Assembly: GCF_026015295.1 (NCBI RefSeq)
Contig: NZ_JAPDUW010000001.1
Coordinates: 186,001 to 250,000 of the forward strand
Reading direction: 5' to 3'
Length of the DNA: 64,000 nt
Source: Segatella copri
GTDB taxonomy: Bacteria > Bacteroidota > Bacteroidia > Bacteroidales > Bacteroidaceae
The position numbers and the translations under genes are program-made. A model generated the notes under the pieces. That model worked only from the letters and a program-made list of their open reading frames with translations, ran no database searches and was not told where the DNA came from. Shown piece after piece: positions 31,703 through 39,693 of this stretch; positions within the stretch are counted from its first letter, which is position 1, and every line of letters starts with the position of its first letter.

Positions 31703-32605
31703 TTAACTTCTTGCTTTTCCTCTAAAACTGTTTCTTACCAGGGCTGATTCACAGGTCTCACAGAGATGTTCTGTGGCTTGATGGTGCTTGAAACCTTCTA
31801 TCATGGCTTGGGCACGGGGTGAAGCCAGAATTTCTTCCAGCGATTGTTCAAGCAGGTTCCCAAGTGCAACATCTCCGTTGTGGTCCAAACAGCAGGGTAC
31901 CAATGTTCCGTCTGCCAATACGCCTATCTGTTTGAGTAGGGCTTTACAGAAAACTTCTCTTTTTTCTTCTCTGATACCTGATTTCTGATTTTCTTTTATC
32001 ATTTCCTTTTCTTCGATATGGTTATCAAAGTTGGGCCATTCGAATTTCCTGTCAAACTCCAGATAGAGATTATTGGCAAGTCTGTAACCGTCAGGTCGTT
32101 CTTTCCAGGGTTTGGGGACAAATTTTTCGATGTGCTCCATTACTTCTTCATTTTCCCGGTCTTTTCCTCCTTGGTTCCAAAGTCTGAGAACTATGCAGGT
32201 TCCTTTCTCTGCTGCTTGGGTTGAAAAAGTCATCACCTCGTTCATGTAACTGGCAAGCTCTCCCTTGGCATTACTCTCGTGTGAGTGGAGCGAGAGCTGT
32301 ATTTTGTGGGGAAGTGTGTCAAGGAGATCCATAGCTTTGGGTAGCAGAGTACCGTTGGATGTAAGTACGGTTTTGAAACCTTTCTCTCTTGCCATATTGA
32401 TAAACTCGGGTAGAAGAGGGTGTAGTAGAGGTTCGCCCATAATGTGGAAATATAGGAAACAGACCTTCCCGCGTATCTTGTCGGTGAGCAGGTCGAATTC
32501 CTCAGCACTCAACTGTCTTTTCTTCCTTGTATGTTTGGGACAGAAGTGGCAGTTGAGATTACATGTATTAGTGATTTCTATGTAACAGCGATCTATCATT
32601 GTCAT
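31703..32605 (-). CDS. Radical SAM/SPASM domain protein
   Basis: 300 residues from ATG 32605 (MTMIDRCYIEITNTCNL); the promoter at 32635-32643 excludes the longer frame. The [4Fe-4S]-SAM site is CNLNCHFC, followed by YFHIMGEPLLHPLL and LTSNGTLL. The C-terminal SPASM part has Cys in VFCKALLKQIGVLADGTLVPCCLDHNGD and CETCESALV for auxiliary clusters. Such proteins modify peptides or small molecules; substrate unknown. It heads an operon with thiD and the ThiE-like gene, which may be chance or hint at a cofactor link. Confidence 0.9.
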   Translation of the reverse strand: MTMIDRCYIEITNTCNLNCHFCPKHTRKKRQLSAEEFDLLTDKIRGKVCFLYFHIMGEPLLHPLLPEFINMAREKGFKTVLTSNGTLLPKAMDLLDTLPHKIQLSLHSHESNAKGELASYMNEVMTFSTQAAEKGTCIVLRLWNQGGKDRENEEVMEHIEKFVPKPWKERPDGYRLANNLYLEFDRKFEWPNFDNHIEEKEMIKENQKSGIREEKREVFCKALLKQIGVLADGTLVPCCLDHNGDVALGNLLEQSLEEILASPRAQAMIEGFKHHQATEHLCETCESALVRNSFRGKARS

Positions 32606-32634
32606 GTCTTTTCTTGCATATAGCTTACTTTTTA

Positions 32635-32643
32635 GCAAAGTTA
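32635..32643 (-). promoter_or_regulatory. -7 element of the radical SAM / thiD operon
   Basis: TAACTTTGC on the minus strand, 29 bases upstream of ATG 32605. Confidence 0.7.
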
Positions 32644-32755
32644 CATGTTTTCTTTGATATGACCAAATAATATAGCATAATTTTGCATTTGAAGTCTTCT
32701 TGTCATGGATAGTGAATGAATATGAAGGAAATATACAAATACGAAAATAAAAAAA

Positions 32756-32783
32756 AGCCTTCTGAAATTTCTTTCAGAAGGCT
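32756..32783 (-). terminator. Terminator of tRNA-Ser
   Basis: Perfect 12-bp stem agccttctgaaa / tttcagaaggct, followed on the minus strand by a T-run. Confidence 0.9.
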
Positions 32784-32787
32784 CTTG

Positions 32788-32872
32788 CGGAGAGAGAGGG
32801 ATTCGAACCCCCGGTACCTCTCGGTACGACGGTTTTCAAGACCGTTGTAATCGACCACTCTACCATCTCTCC
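32788..32872 (-). tRNA. tRNA-Ser (anticodon TGA)
   Basis: 85 nt with long variable arm. Acceptor GGAGAGA pairs with TCTCTCC, anticodon loop CTTGAAA, variable arm GTACCGAGAGGTAC, T-loop GGTTCGAATCC. Confidence 0.95.
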
Positions 32873-32917
32873 ATTGTTTTAGTCTGGATGACTATAGCTT
32901 GGTTTTCTTAAGCGGTT

Positions 32918-32926
32918 GCAAAGGTA
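32918..32926 (-). promoter_or_regulatory. -7 element of tRNA-Ser
   Basis: TACCTTTGC on the minus strand, about 45 bases upstream of the mature tRNA end. Confidence 0.7.
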
Positions 32927-33060
32927 CTACTAATTTCTGGTTCCACCAAATTTTTCGCCAACTTTTTTTCATTTTTCTTCAAAAAAATGCGTTTTGGGGG
33001 GTAATAAGTGGCAAAATCGGCAAAAAACAGTGAGGTAAGGCTGAAAAAGACAATAAAAAA

Positions 33061-33078
33061 GGGCTACCGCCGTAGCCC
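33061..33078 (-). terminator. Terminator downstream of thyX
   Basis: Perfect 7-bp stem gggctac / gtagccc, followed by a T-run on the minus strand. The ~130 bases between it and the thyX stop hold no gene that I can see. Confidence 0.7.
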
Positions 33079-33205
33079 CAATCTTGATAACCTTAAATCT
33101 AATACTATGAAAAACACACCGCAAAAATACGAAATAAATCTATTCGTTATGTCAAAAGAATAGAAAATCTTTATTTTGAAAGGGTGCTTTAATATTTTTT
33201 AAACC

Positions 33206-34081
33206 TTATAGGTAACCTTTCTGCTTAAACTCTTCCATCAGTGGCAAGGCTAAAATCTTGGCATCAGGATGTGGTGCACCGGTAGTACCTAATGCGCGAA
33301 GGTCGAAGAAATGTTTCCAGTCACTCACGAAAGCGGTATGAACCAGTTCTGTGTTGCAGTCCAATGGTAGGATGGCTCGTGCTTCCTGTGGTTTGCAACC
33401 TGCCTCTATCAGTTTCATGTAGGCATATTCGGCAGCCTGATTGGCGAATATCCAAGTTGTGAGTTTACTCCATTCTGCAGTTCTTCCTTCTGCAATGTCA
33501 GCACACATATCTTCTATTCGGTAGTCGCTGGGATCTTGTGAACCATCGAAGCCTTCTGCTTCTACCCATGTTGGCAGGTTGATGGTAATCTCGTTATCAA
33601 ACTTATTCTTCGAATAGTTGCAGTATCGGGTACTCTGCTCTGCCATAGAGTTGGCACGATGACGGTTATATTCTCGGGTTATGGAAATCTGAGTAGTAAA
33701 ATGAACGGTAATACGGAGTTCGTGCTTACCTTCTTCATAGTTGCTGAGGTATTTCAAATCATCCATCGCCTTGTTTTCTGCCAATACTCGGAGATTGGTT
33801 GTAATATAGTCTTTGCCGTCTAAAGTTTTCAGACGTGAGAACTTGTTGTGGGTATAAAGCGGCAACTCTCCATGTTTGCATACCAGATATACGGTTCCAT
33901 GTTCCAGCATGGCAAAGTGTTCACTCTGCACCATCCGATCCACGAAAGGCTTGGCAGAATCCACAGTGGTATTATTCTCACTTTTATAGCATACTCTTCC
34001 TGCTCGTTCTATCTGCTGGTAGATACCGAGCTCACCTGGTTTCTGTAACCAGATTTCATACGATGGTCTTTGTATTTTCAT
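33206..34081 (-). CDS. thyX: FAD-dependent thymidylate synthase ThyX
   Basis: 291 residues from ATG 34081 (MKIQRPSYEIW). It makes dTMP from dUMP using FAD, NADPH and methylene-THF. The ThyX signature is REYNRHRANSMAEQSTRY (RHRxxSxxxxSxR). Other conserved parts are MLEHGTVYLVC, IFANQAAEYAYMKLIEAG and EARAILPLDCNTELVHTAF. The longer N-terminal frame is excluded by the -7 box at 34106-34114. No ThyA gene is seen in the window. Confidence 0.97.
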   Translation of the reverse strand: MKIQRPSYEIWLQKPGELGIYQQIERAGRVCYKSENNTTVDSAKPFVDRMVQSEHFAMLEHGTVYLVCKHGELPLYTHNKFSRLKTLDGKDYITTNLRVLAENKAMDDLKYLSNYEEGKHELRITVHFTTQISITREYNRHRANSMAEQSTRYCNYSKNKFDNEITINLPTWVEAEGFDGSQDPSDYRIEDMCADIAEGRTAEWSKLTTWIFANQAAEYAYMKLIEAGCKPQEARAILPLDCNTELVHTAFVSDWKHFFDLRALGTTGAPHPDAKILALPLMEEFKQKGYL

Positions 34082-34105
34082 TTCTTTTTGTTTTTTGTTC
34101 TGTCT

Positions 34106-34114
34106 GCAAAGGTA
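34106..34114 (-). promoter_or_regulatory. -7 element of thyX
   Basis: TACCTTTGC on the minus strand, 24 bases upstream of ATG 34081. Confidence 0.7.
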
Positions 34115-34192
34115 CATTATTTTGTGCATACGGCAAAATAATTCATGCCTTTTTTCGTCTTATATATAATTAAGGTGTAATAATTAGTAAAT

Positions 34193-34873
34193 ATGGAGAT
34201 AAAACCAATAGCATATTTTCGTTCTCCCTTCAGTAGCAAGTTTGGTATCCCCAAACAGGCTGGATTGGTAGCAGAACTGGAAGGACAGATCGTTTTTGAA
34301 CCCGAATTTCGTAACCCTGATGCGCTGCGTGGCATTGAGGGCTTTGATTATCTTTGGCTGATTTGGGAATTTTCTGCCAATAGGCACAAAGCGCACAGTC
34401 CGGTTGTTCGTCCTCCTGTGTTGGGAGGCAATGAGAAAGTGGGTGTCTTTGCCACTCGAAGTCCTTTCCGTCCCAATAATATAGGTCTTTCATCGGTAAA
34501 AATTTCTCATATCGAATGGGAGACTCCTCATGGTCCTGTCATTCATGTTAAGGGAGCTGATCTTATGGACAAAACACCGATATTTGACATCAAGCCGTAT
34601 GTGGTGTATGCCGATTCTCATCCTGGGGCAAGGAGCGGTTTTGTTGATGACCGCAAATGGCAGAAACTTGATGTAGAGATTTCTGAAGATGTAGACAGGT
34701 ATCTGCGTCTGCAGGGATTGAATGCAGAAAAGATTGAAATATTGAAAGAGGTACTTGCCCAAGATCCCCGTCCGCATTACCAGAAAGACCCTCATAAGGT
34801 CTATGGAATGCCTTATGAGGGTCTTGATATTCATTTCACGGTTTGCAATCATACGCTTACTGTTGTCAAGTAG
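34193..34873 (+). CDS. trmO: tRNA (N6-threonylcarbamoyladenosine(37)-N6)-methyltransferase TrmO
   Basis: 226 residues. TrmO (TsaA/YaeB) methylates t6A37 in tRNA-Thr with SAM. The fold is visible as IAYFRSPFSSKFGIPKQAGLV, LRGIEGFDYLWLIWEFS, VGVFATRSPFRPNNIGLSSV and LMDKTPIFDIKPYVVYADS. The C-terminal domain (KIEILKEVLAQDPRPHYQ, FTVCNHTLTVV) matches. Divergent from thyX with about 110 bases between the starts. Its tRNA-Thr substrate gene is at 27205-27278. Confidence 0.95.
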   Translation: MEIKPIAYFRSPFSSKFGIPKQAGLVAELEGQIVFEPEFRNPDALRGIEGFDYLWLIWEFSANRHKAHSPVVRPPVLGGNEKVGVFATRSPFRPNNIGLSSVKISHIEWETPHGPVIHVKGADLMDKTPIFDIKPYVVYADSHPGARSGFVDDRKWQKLDVEISEDVDRYLRLQGLNAEKIEILKEVLAQDPRPHYQKDPHKVYGMPYEGLDIHFTVCNHTLTVVK

Positions 34874-34900
34874 GCTTCTTGAATATGTTGAGTAGAAAAT

Positions 34901-36304
34901 TTACTTTGCGAAACTTTCAAAACGTACGTTTTCCAACAGAATTTTGCAGGCAGCATCGATATTCTTGGCTTCCTTGGTGTAGAAGATATTGGAGTTTTTG
35001 ATAGTGATATCGTGTACCATACCTTCTGCACCATGTGCTTCAATACCTGTTTCGCAACCTCGTACGTAGATGTTGCTCATGTGGATATCCTGAAAGTTTG
35101 GCAGGAATTCCTGCTTTACGGGAGTTGTCTGCTTCTGGGCACCTACATGGTTGTCAAAATAAGTGGTCTCAAAGGTGATGGCTGCATCCTTGATATCGGT
35201 CATGTAGATATGGTCGATATAGATGTTCTCTGATGTTCCACCTCTCTTCACTGCACTTTTAAAGCGTAAACCGGTATCTGTTCCCTGGAAAGTATTGTTG
35301 CGAACAACAATATTCTTCATGCCGCCAGAGAACTCGCTGCCGATAACAAAACCTCCATGGGCATGGTATACGGTGTTGTCCTGGATATTGATGTTTTCAC
35401 AAGGACCTGCTGCCACACCTGCTGCGCCTGCGCCACCCTTCATGCAGATACCATCATCACCGGCATCAATCACATTGTTTACGATGAGTACATCCTTACA
35501 GCTGGAGATATCAATCGCATCACCATTTTGGGCATTCCAAGGACATTTTACGGTGATTCCGTCGATAATCACATTCTTGCATCGGGTAGGGATGATATGG
35601 AATTTAGGACTGTTCAGAAGTGTAACACCCTGTACGAGCACATTCTCACAACTGGTGAATCTGATCATGTGTGTTCGGGTTTTCTCCTGTGTATCCATAT
35701 TCTCTGCCACGTTAGGTTGATGTTTCAGATTGAATGGATACCAGATGTCACCCTTCTCATTCAGTGTTCCGCCCATAGCCTGGAATTCTTTCCATTCTAC
35801 GTCACTAACCTTACTGCGCTTTACCGGTCTCCACCATTCTCCGTTTCCGTCAATGGTGCCCTCGCCTGTGATAGAAATGTTTTTTCTCTTGCTGGCATTG
35901 ATGGCTGGAGTTGCACGGTTTTCTTTCTTACCCGTAGTCTTGTCTATCTTGAAATGGTCGTTCTTGTCTTCTGAAAGAACGATGATGGCATTCTTTTCCA
36001 GATGCAGGTCAATATTGTCCTTCAGTGAGATGAGACCGGTAAGGTAGATACCTGCAGGCACATTAAGATGACCGCCGCCCATTTTGTTCAGTTTGCTGAT
36101 GGCTTTGGCAAATGCCTGGGTATTCATGGTGAGTCCGTCACCATTACCGCCACATTCCAAGATACTGACATGATTGTCTGGGATGCTAGGCAATGTTGGT
36201 TGCTGCATCTGAACTGGTAAGTTCTGATAATACTTACTGTAATCTTTTGCTTTGGCTGTAACAAAAGAGAAACAGACCAATAAAGCTATTAAAATCTTCT
36301 TCAT
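34901..36304 (-). CDS. Glycoside hydrolase family 28 (polygalacturonase-type)
   Basis: 467 residues with signal peptide (KKILIALLVCFSFVTAKAKD), exported. Right-handed beta-helix repeats begin near residue 150. GH28 catalytic motifs are NGDAIDISSCKD and DAGDDGICMKGG, with GFVIGSEFSGGMKNIVVRNN further on. It would hydrolyse galacturonan or rhamnogalacturonan from plant pectin. It stands alone, not in a SusCD locus in this window. Convergent with trmO. Confidence 0.93.
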   Translation of the reverse strand: MKKILIALLVCFSFVTAKAKDYSKYYQNLPVQMQQPTLPSIPDNHVSILECGGNGDGLTMNTQAFAKAISKLNKMGGGHLNVPAGIYLTGLISLKDNIDLHLEKNAIIVLSEDKNDHFKIDKTTGKKENRATPAINASKRKNISITGEGTIDGNGEWWRPVKRSKVSDVEWKEFQAMGGTLNEKGDIWYPFNLKHQPNVAENMDTQEKTRTHMIRFTSCENVLVQGVTLLNSPKFHIIPTRCKNVIIDGITVKCPWNAQNGDAIDISSCKDVLIVNNVIDAGDDGICMKGGAGAAGVAAGPCENINIQDNTVYHAHGGFVIGSEFSGGMKNIVVRNNTFQGTDTGLRFKSAVKRGGTSENIYIDHIYMTDIKDAAITFETTYFDNHVGAQKQTTPVKQEFLPNFQDIHMSNIYVRGCETGIEAHGAEGMVHDITIKNSNIFYTKEAKNIDAACKILLENVRFESFAK

Positions 36305-36391
36305 AAGCTTTTTAAGTTTAGTTTGTTTAATAAATTCTATACTTTGTCTTGTTTGTAATATCTGTTACCTTAAGGTGTGGATATAAAAAAA

Positions 36392-36423
36392 AGACGGCCC
36401 TAACCACAGTTAGTAACCGCCTT
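36392..36423 (-). terminator. Terminator of tRNA-Phe
   Basis: On the minus strand GGCGG / CCGTC (with one wobble) closes an inner stem ctaac / gttag, followed by a T-run. Confidence 0.65.
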
Positions 36424-36438
36424 TTATGAAAGGAGGAG

Positions 36439-36511
36439 TGGTACCACCAGGAATCGAACCGGGGACACAAGGATTTTCAGTCCTTTGCTCTACCAACTGA
36501 GCTATGGCACC
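36439..36511 (-). tRNA. tRNA-Phe (anticodon GAA)
   Basis: 73 nt. Acceptor GGTGCCA pairs with TGGTACC (one wobble), anticodon loop CTGAAAA, T-loop GGTTCGATTCC. -7 box TACCTTTGC on the minus strand at 36530-36538. Confidence 0.95.
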
Positions 36512-36529
36512 ATCTTGCTTTTTGCGGTT

Positions 36530-36538
36530 GCAAAGGTA
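36530..36538 (-). promoter_or_regulatory. -7 element of tRNA-Phe
   Basis: TACCTTTGC on the minus strand, 18 bases upstream of the mature tRNA. Confidence 0.7.
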
Positions 36539-36622
36539 CAATAAATATTTTAATTGAGCAAGAGAAAACGAAATATTTTCTCTTGCTTAATGTTTATTAA
36601 CTAAATATCCCCTTGCTTGAAA

Positions 36623-37732
36623 TTAATCTTTCAGCGGATTCCAACCTTGTGCTTTCAGTTCAAATTCCTGTCCGTCTCTGGTAATGAGGAACTTGCCCAG
36701 ATTTTCTTTGGTGATGTAGCCAATCTGCCTTACACCCTCCATAGCCTCAATCTTCTCGTGGTCACCGATAGGTACGGTAAAGAGAAGTTCATAATCTTCG
36801 CCACCATTCATAGCACAGGTGGTAAGGTTCATATTGAATTCTTCTGCCTGCACGGCTGTCTGGTAGTCGATAGGTATGTTCTTCTCATATACTCTGCATC
36901 CGCAATGACTCTGTTCGCAGATATGCATCAATTCACTGCTCAGACCATCGCTCACATCCATCATGGCGGTAGGACGGATACCTGCCTCACGCAGTTGTGC
37001 TATCACATCTCCGCGTGCCTCAGGCTGCAGTTGTCTTTCCAAGAGATATTCCTTGCCGGCGAAATCTGGCTGGAAGTTGCGCATATTCTCTAAGTCTCTG
37101 TTCAGAAGAGCCAGTTTCTCGTTATCACCATTTGCTTTAGCCTCAGCCATCTTCTTTCGGATATCTTCTATCTGTCCGTAGTATACAGCCTTTTCGCGTT
37201 CCAGCAGTTGAAGTCCCATATAGGCACCGCCCAAGTCGCCCGACACACAGATCAGGTCTGTTTCCTTGGCTCCGTTGCGGTATACGATTTCTTCTTTTGC
37301 TGCTTCTCCGATACAAGTAATACTGATGGCTAAACCGGTGAGAGAAGAGGTAGTATCACCTCCCACGATATCTACTCCCCATTTGTCGCATGCCATTCGA
37401 AGACCCTTATAGAATTCATCAATGTCTTCTACTTTGAATCGTTTACTCAATGCTATGCTTACTACCATCTGACGTGGGGTTCCGTTCATAGCAAAGATAT
37501 CACTGATGTTTACCATTGCACTCTTGTAACCCAAGTGAACCATGTCAATATAGGTAAGGTCGAAATGTACGCCCTCCATCAGCATATCTGTAGTCATGAG
37601 CACCTCCTTGTCAGGATAATGCATCACGGCACAATCGTCGCCTACACCATAAACTGTAGACTCGTTTTTCTTTTCATAACCTTTGGTGAGATGGTTTATA
37701 AGACCGAATTCACCTAACTTTGAGATATCCAA
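36623..37732 (-). CDS. thiL: Thiamine-phosphate kinase
   Basis: 369 residues, somewhat longer than the usual ~330 because of an inserted helical stretch (DIRKKMAEAKANGDNEKLALLNRDLENMR region, about residues 196-225). ThiL phosphorylates TMP to TPP. Motifs: YGVGDDCAVM, LMTTDMLMEGVHF, VNISDIFAMNGTPRQMVVSIAL, VDIVGGDTTSS, MMDVSDGLSSEL and MNGGEDYELLF. Probably in one operon with the purine nucleoside phosphorylase, lpxK and sppA genes upstream (26-base gap). Confidence 0.96.
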   Translation of the reverse strand: MDISKLGEFGLINHLTKGYEKKNESTVYGVGDDCAVMHYPDKEVLMTTDMLMEGVHFDLTYIDMVHLGYKSAMVNISDIFAMNGTPRQMVVSIALSKRFKVEDIDEFYKGLRMACDKWGVDIVGGDTTSSLTGLAISITCIGEAAKEEIVYRNGAKETDLICVSGDLGGAYMGLQLLEREKAVYYGQIEDIRKKMAEAKANGDNEKLALLNRDLENMRNFQPDFAGKEYLLERQLQPEARGDVIAQLREAGIRPTAMMDVSDGLSSELMHICEQSHCGCRVYEKNIPIDYQTAVQAEEFNMNLTTCAMNGGEDYELLFTVPIGDHEKIEAMEGVRQIGYITKENLGKFLITRDGQEFELKAQGWNPLKD

Positions 37733-37758
37733 AATAAATAATAGTTTATAATTTATAC

Positions 37759-38568
37759 TTAAGATCTGCGGATGATTTCTCGCATAATCTCTGTCATCTT
37801 AGGCTGTGCGGCATTGGCTGCAATCTGCACCTCCTCATGACTGACTTCTACAGGTACATCGAAACCGCCAAGATCGGTGATGATGCTGATGCCGAAAACC
37901 TTGATTCCACAATGGCGGGCAACAATCACTTCAGGTACAGTACTCATACCTACGGCGTCACCACCCAATATACGATACATGCGATACTCTGCCGGTGTCT
38001 CGAAGGTAGGTCCCTGAACGCCAACATATACGCCATGCTTTGCATCAATTCCCTTCTCCTTAGCGATATCGTCGGCAAGGTCGCGGAGTTTCTTGTCGTA
38101 TGCTTCGTGCATATCCGGGAAACGTGGACCGGTAGGGAAGTTCTTTCCGCGCAATGGATGTTCTGGGAAGAAGTTGATGTGATCATCGATAATCATCAGG
38201 TCTCCAATCTGGAATTCCGGATTCATACCGCCCGAAGCGTTGCTTACAAAGAGGGTTTCAATGCCCAACTCGTACATCACACGTTCTGGGAAGGTTACAG
38301 CCTTCATGTCATATCCTTCATAGTAATGGAATCTTCCTTCCATAGCCATGATATCTTTACCTCCTAACTTACCGAAAATCAGTTTGCCTGCATGACCTTG
38401 AACGGTAGATACTGGGAAGTTTGGTATTTCACTATATGGAAATTCATAACTGTCAGTTATTTCTGAAGCTAATTGTCCGAGACCGGTTCCCAGTATGATA
38501 GCTGTCTTCGGACTTGTTGTCATCCTTTCTTTTAGCCAGGATGCTGTTTCTTGAATTTTTTCGTACAT
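37759..38568 (-). CDS. punA: Purine-nucleoside phosphorylase (type I, trimeric)
   Basis: 269 residues. It splits purine nucleosides with phosphate. Motifs: AIILGTGLGQLASEI, the phosphate loop VQGHAGKLIFGKLGG and MEGRFHYYEGYD, LFVSNASGGMNPEFQIGDLMIIDDHINF, and VGMSTVPEVIVARHCGIKVFGISIITDL. The start ATG 38568 fits the family N-terminus (YEKIQETASWLKER), which means it overlaps the end of lpxK by 116 bases. Confidence 0.95.
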   Translation of the reverse strand: MYEKIQETASWLKERMTTSPKTAIILGTGLGQLASEITDSYEFPYSEIPNFPVSTVQGHAGKLIFGKLGGKDIMAMEGRFHYYEGYDMKAVTFPERVMYELGIETLFVSNASGGMNPEFQIGDLMIIDDHINFFPEHPLRGKNFPTGPRFPDMHEAYDKKLRDLADDIAKEKGIDAKHGVYVGVQGPTFETPAEYRMYRILGGDAVGMSTVPEVIVARHCGIKVFGISIITDLGGFDVPVEVSHEEVQIAANAAQPKMTEIMREIIRRS

Positions 38569-39628
38569 AGCTAATGATTTTGTCGTTAAAATTATCTTCT
38601 TGTTCCAGCATGAAACTAACCTTGATAGGCAGTTCGTATATGCTTTTCTTAACTATTTCATAGAGTCCCTCTGTCTCTTTTAGTCTCACGGCATCTTTCT
38701 CTGTCGTGATAATCAGACGGGGTTCTGGCATCTGTTCAAACGCCTCGTTGATGCGTGTGATGTCTTTATTCTTGAAGCGATGGTGGTCACCGAAACTCAG
38801 CGACTGCATACTCTTGACCATTGGCTTCAGGTCGTGTTCCATCTGCTTAGGCGATGCGATACCAGTAACCAGCAGAGCATGGTAGTTTTTCAACTCCTCC
38901 TTGGCTATCTGCTGATCTTCGAAAACTCCCTTTGGCGTATCATAGTTGATGCAGGTGAAGTAGAGCTTCTGGAAAGGGTAAAGGTCCATAGCCTTGGTGA
39001 GTACTCGAAATTCCATTGGCTTCAGGTCCTTTGGACATTTAGTGATAATCACAATGTCTGCACGGTTCTTACCGCTTAGAGGTTCTCTCAGTCTTCCTGC
39101 CGGCAACATCTTGTCATAGATGATCAGACGGTGGTAATCTACCAGCAGAATGTTGATACCTGGCTTCACATAGCGATGCTGAAAGGCATCATCCAGTAAT
39201 ACTACATCTACATCCTTGGTCGGTTCTTCATTCTGCAACTTTTCGATTCCTCTCACACGCTTAGCGTCTACGGCTACATAGATATCGTCAAACTTGCTGT
39301 GCATCTGGAAGGGTTCATCGCCAATCTCTGACATTGTCGTATCTTTATCTGCCAGCACATAGCCACTGGTCTTTCTTTTGTAACCACGTGATAGCACAGC
39401 TATCTTAACCTTGTCGTGCAACAAGCGTATCAGATACTCCACATGGGGAGTCTTGCCCGATCCGCCCACCGTGATGTTACCCACAGAAATGATCGGGATT
39501 GAGAATGACTGACTCTTTTTCAGTCCGATATCGAAGAGCCAATTGCGAAATCTGACCATGCCGCCATAAATCCAACTCAGTGGTAGCAGCCAGTCGTTGA
39601 TCTTGATAAGATCGCCTTCTGTTCTCAT
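38453..39628 (-). CDS. lpxK: Tetraacyldisaccharide 4'-kinase
   Basis: 391 residues. LpxK phosphorylates the lipid A precursor at the 4' position in the inner membrane. Motifs: the N-terminal amphipathic start WLLPLSWIYGGMVRFRNW, Walker A VGNITVGGSGKTPHVEYL, VLSRGYKRKTSGYVLAD, VVLLDDAFQHRYVKPGINILLVD and LITTEKDAVRLKE. The last ~35 residues (RKDDNKSEDSYHTGNRSRT) lie in the overlap with the nucleoside phosphorylase gene and look unlike the family end. Confidence 0.95.
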   Translation of the reverse strand: MRTEGDLIKINDWLLPLSWIYGGMVRFRNWLFDIGLKKSQSFSIPIISVGNITVGGSGKTPHVEYLIRLLHDKVKIAVLSRGYKRKTSGYVLADKDTTMSEIGDEPFQMHSKFDDIYVAVDAKRVRGIEKLQNEEPTKDVDVVLLDDAFQHRYVKPGINILLVDYHRLIIYDKMLPAGRLREPLSGKNRADIVIITKCPKDLKPMEFRVLTKAMDLYPFQKLYFTCINYDTPKGVFEDQQIAKEELKNYHALLVTGIASPKQMEHDLKPMVKSMQSLSFGDHHRFKNKDITRINEAFEQMPEPRLIITTEKDAVRLKETEGLYEIVKKSIYELPIKVSFMLEQEDNFNDKIISYVRKNSRNSILAKRKDDNKSEDSYHTGNRSRTISFRNN

Positions 39629-39693
39629 GTCTGTTTCCTTTCTCTTAATTCGGTATGTCTATATATTAATGTACGCATACCTTATTATAAATG

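Noticed and set aside
30832..32700. TPP riboswitch before thiD or the ThiE-like gene
   Set aside because: No thi-box-like sequence was recognised; the genes are in an operon headed by the radical SAM gene with a plain promoter.
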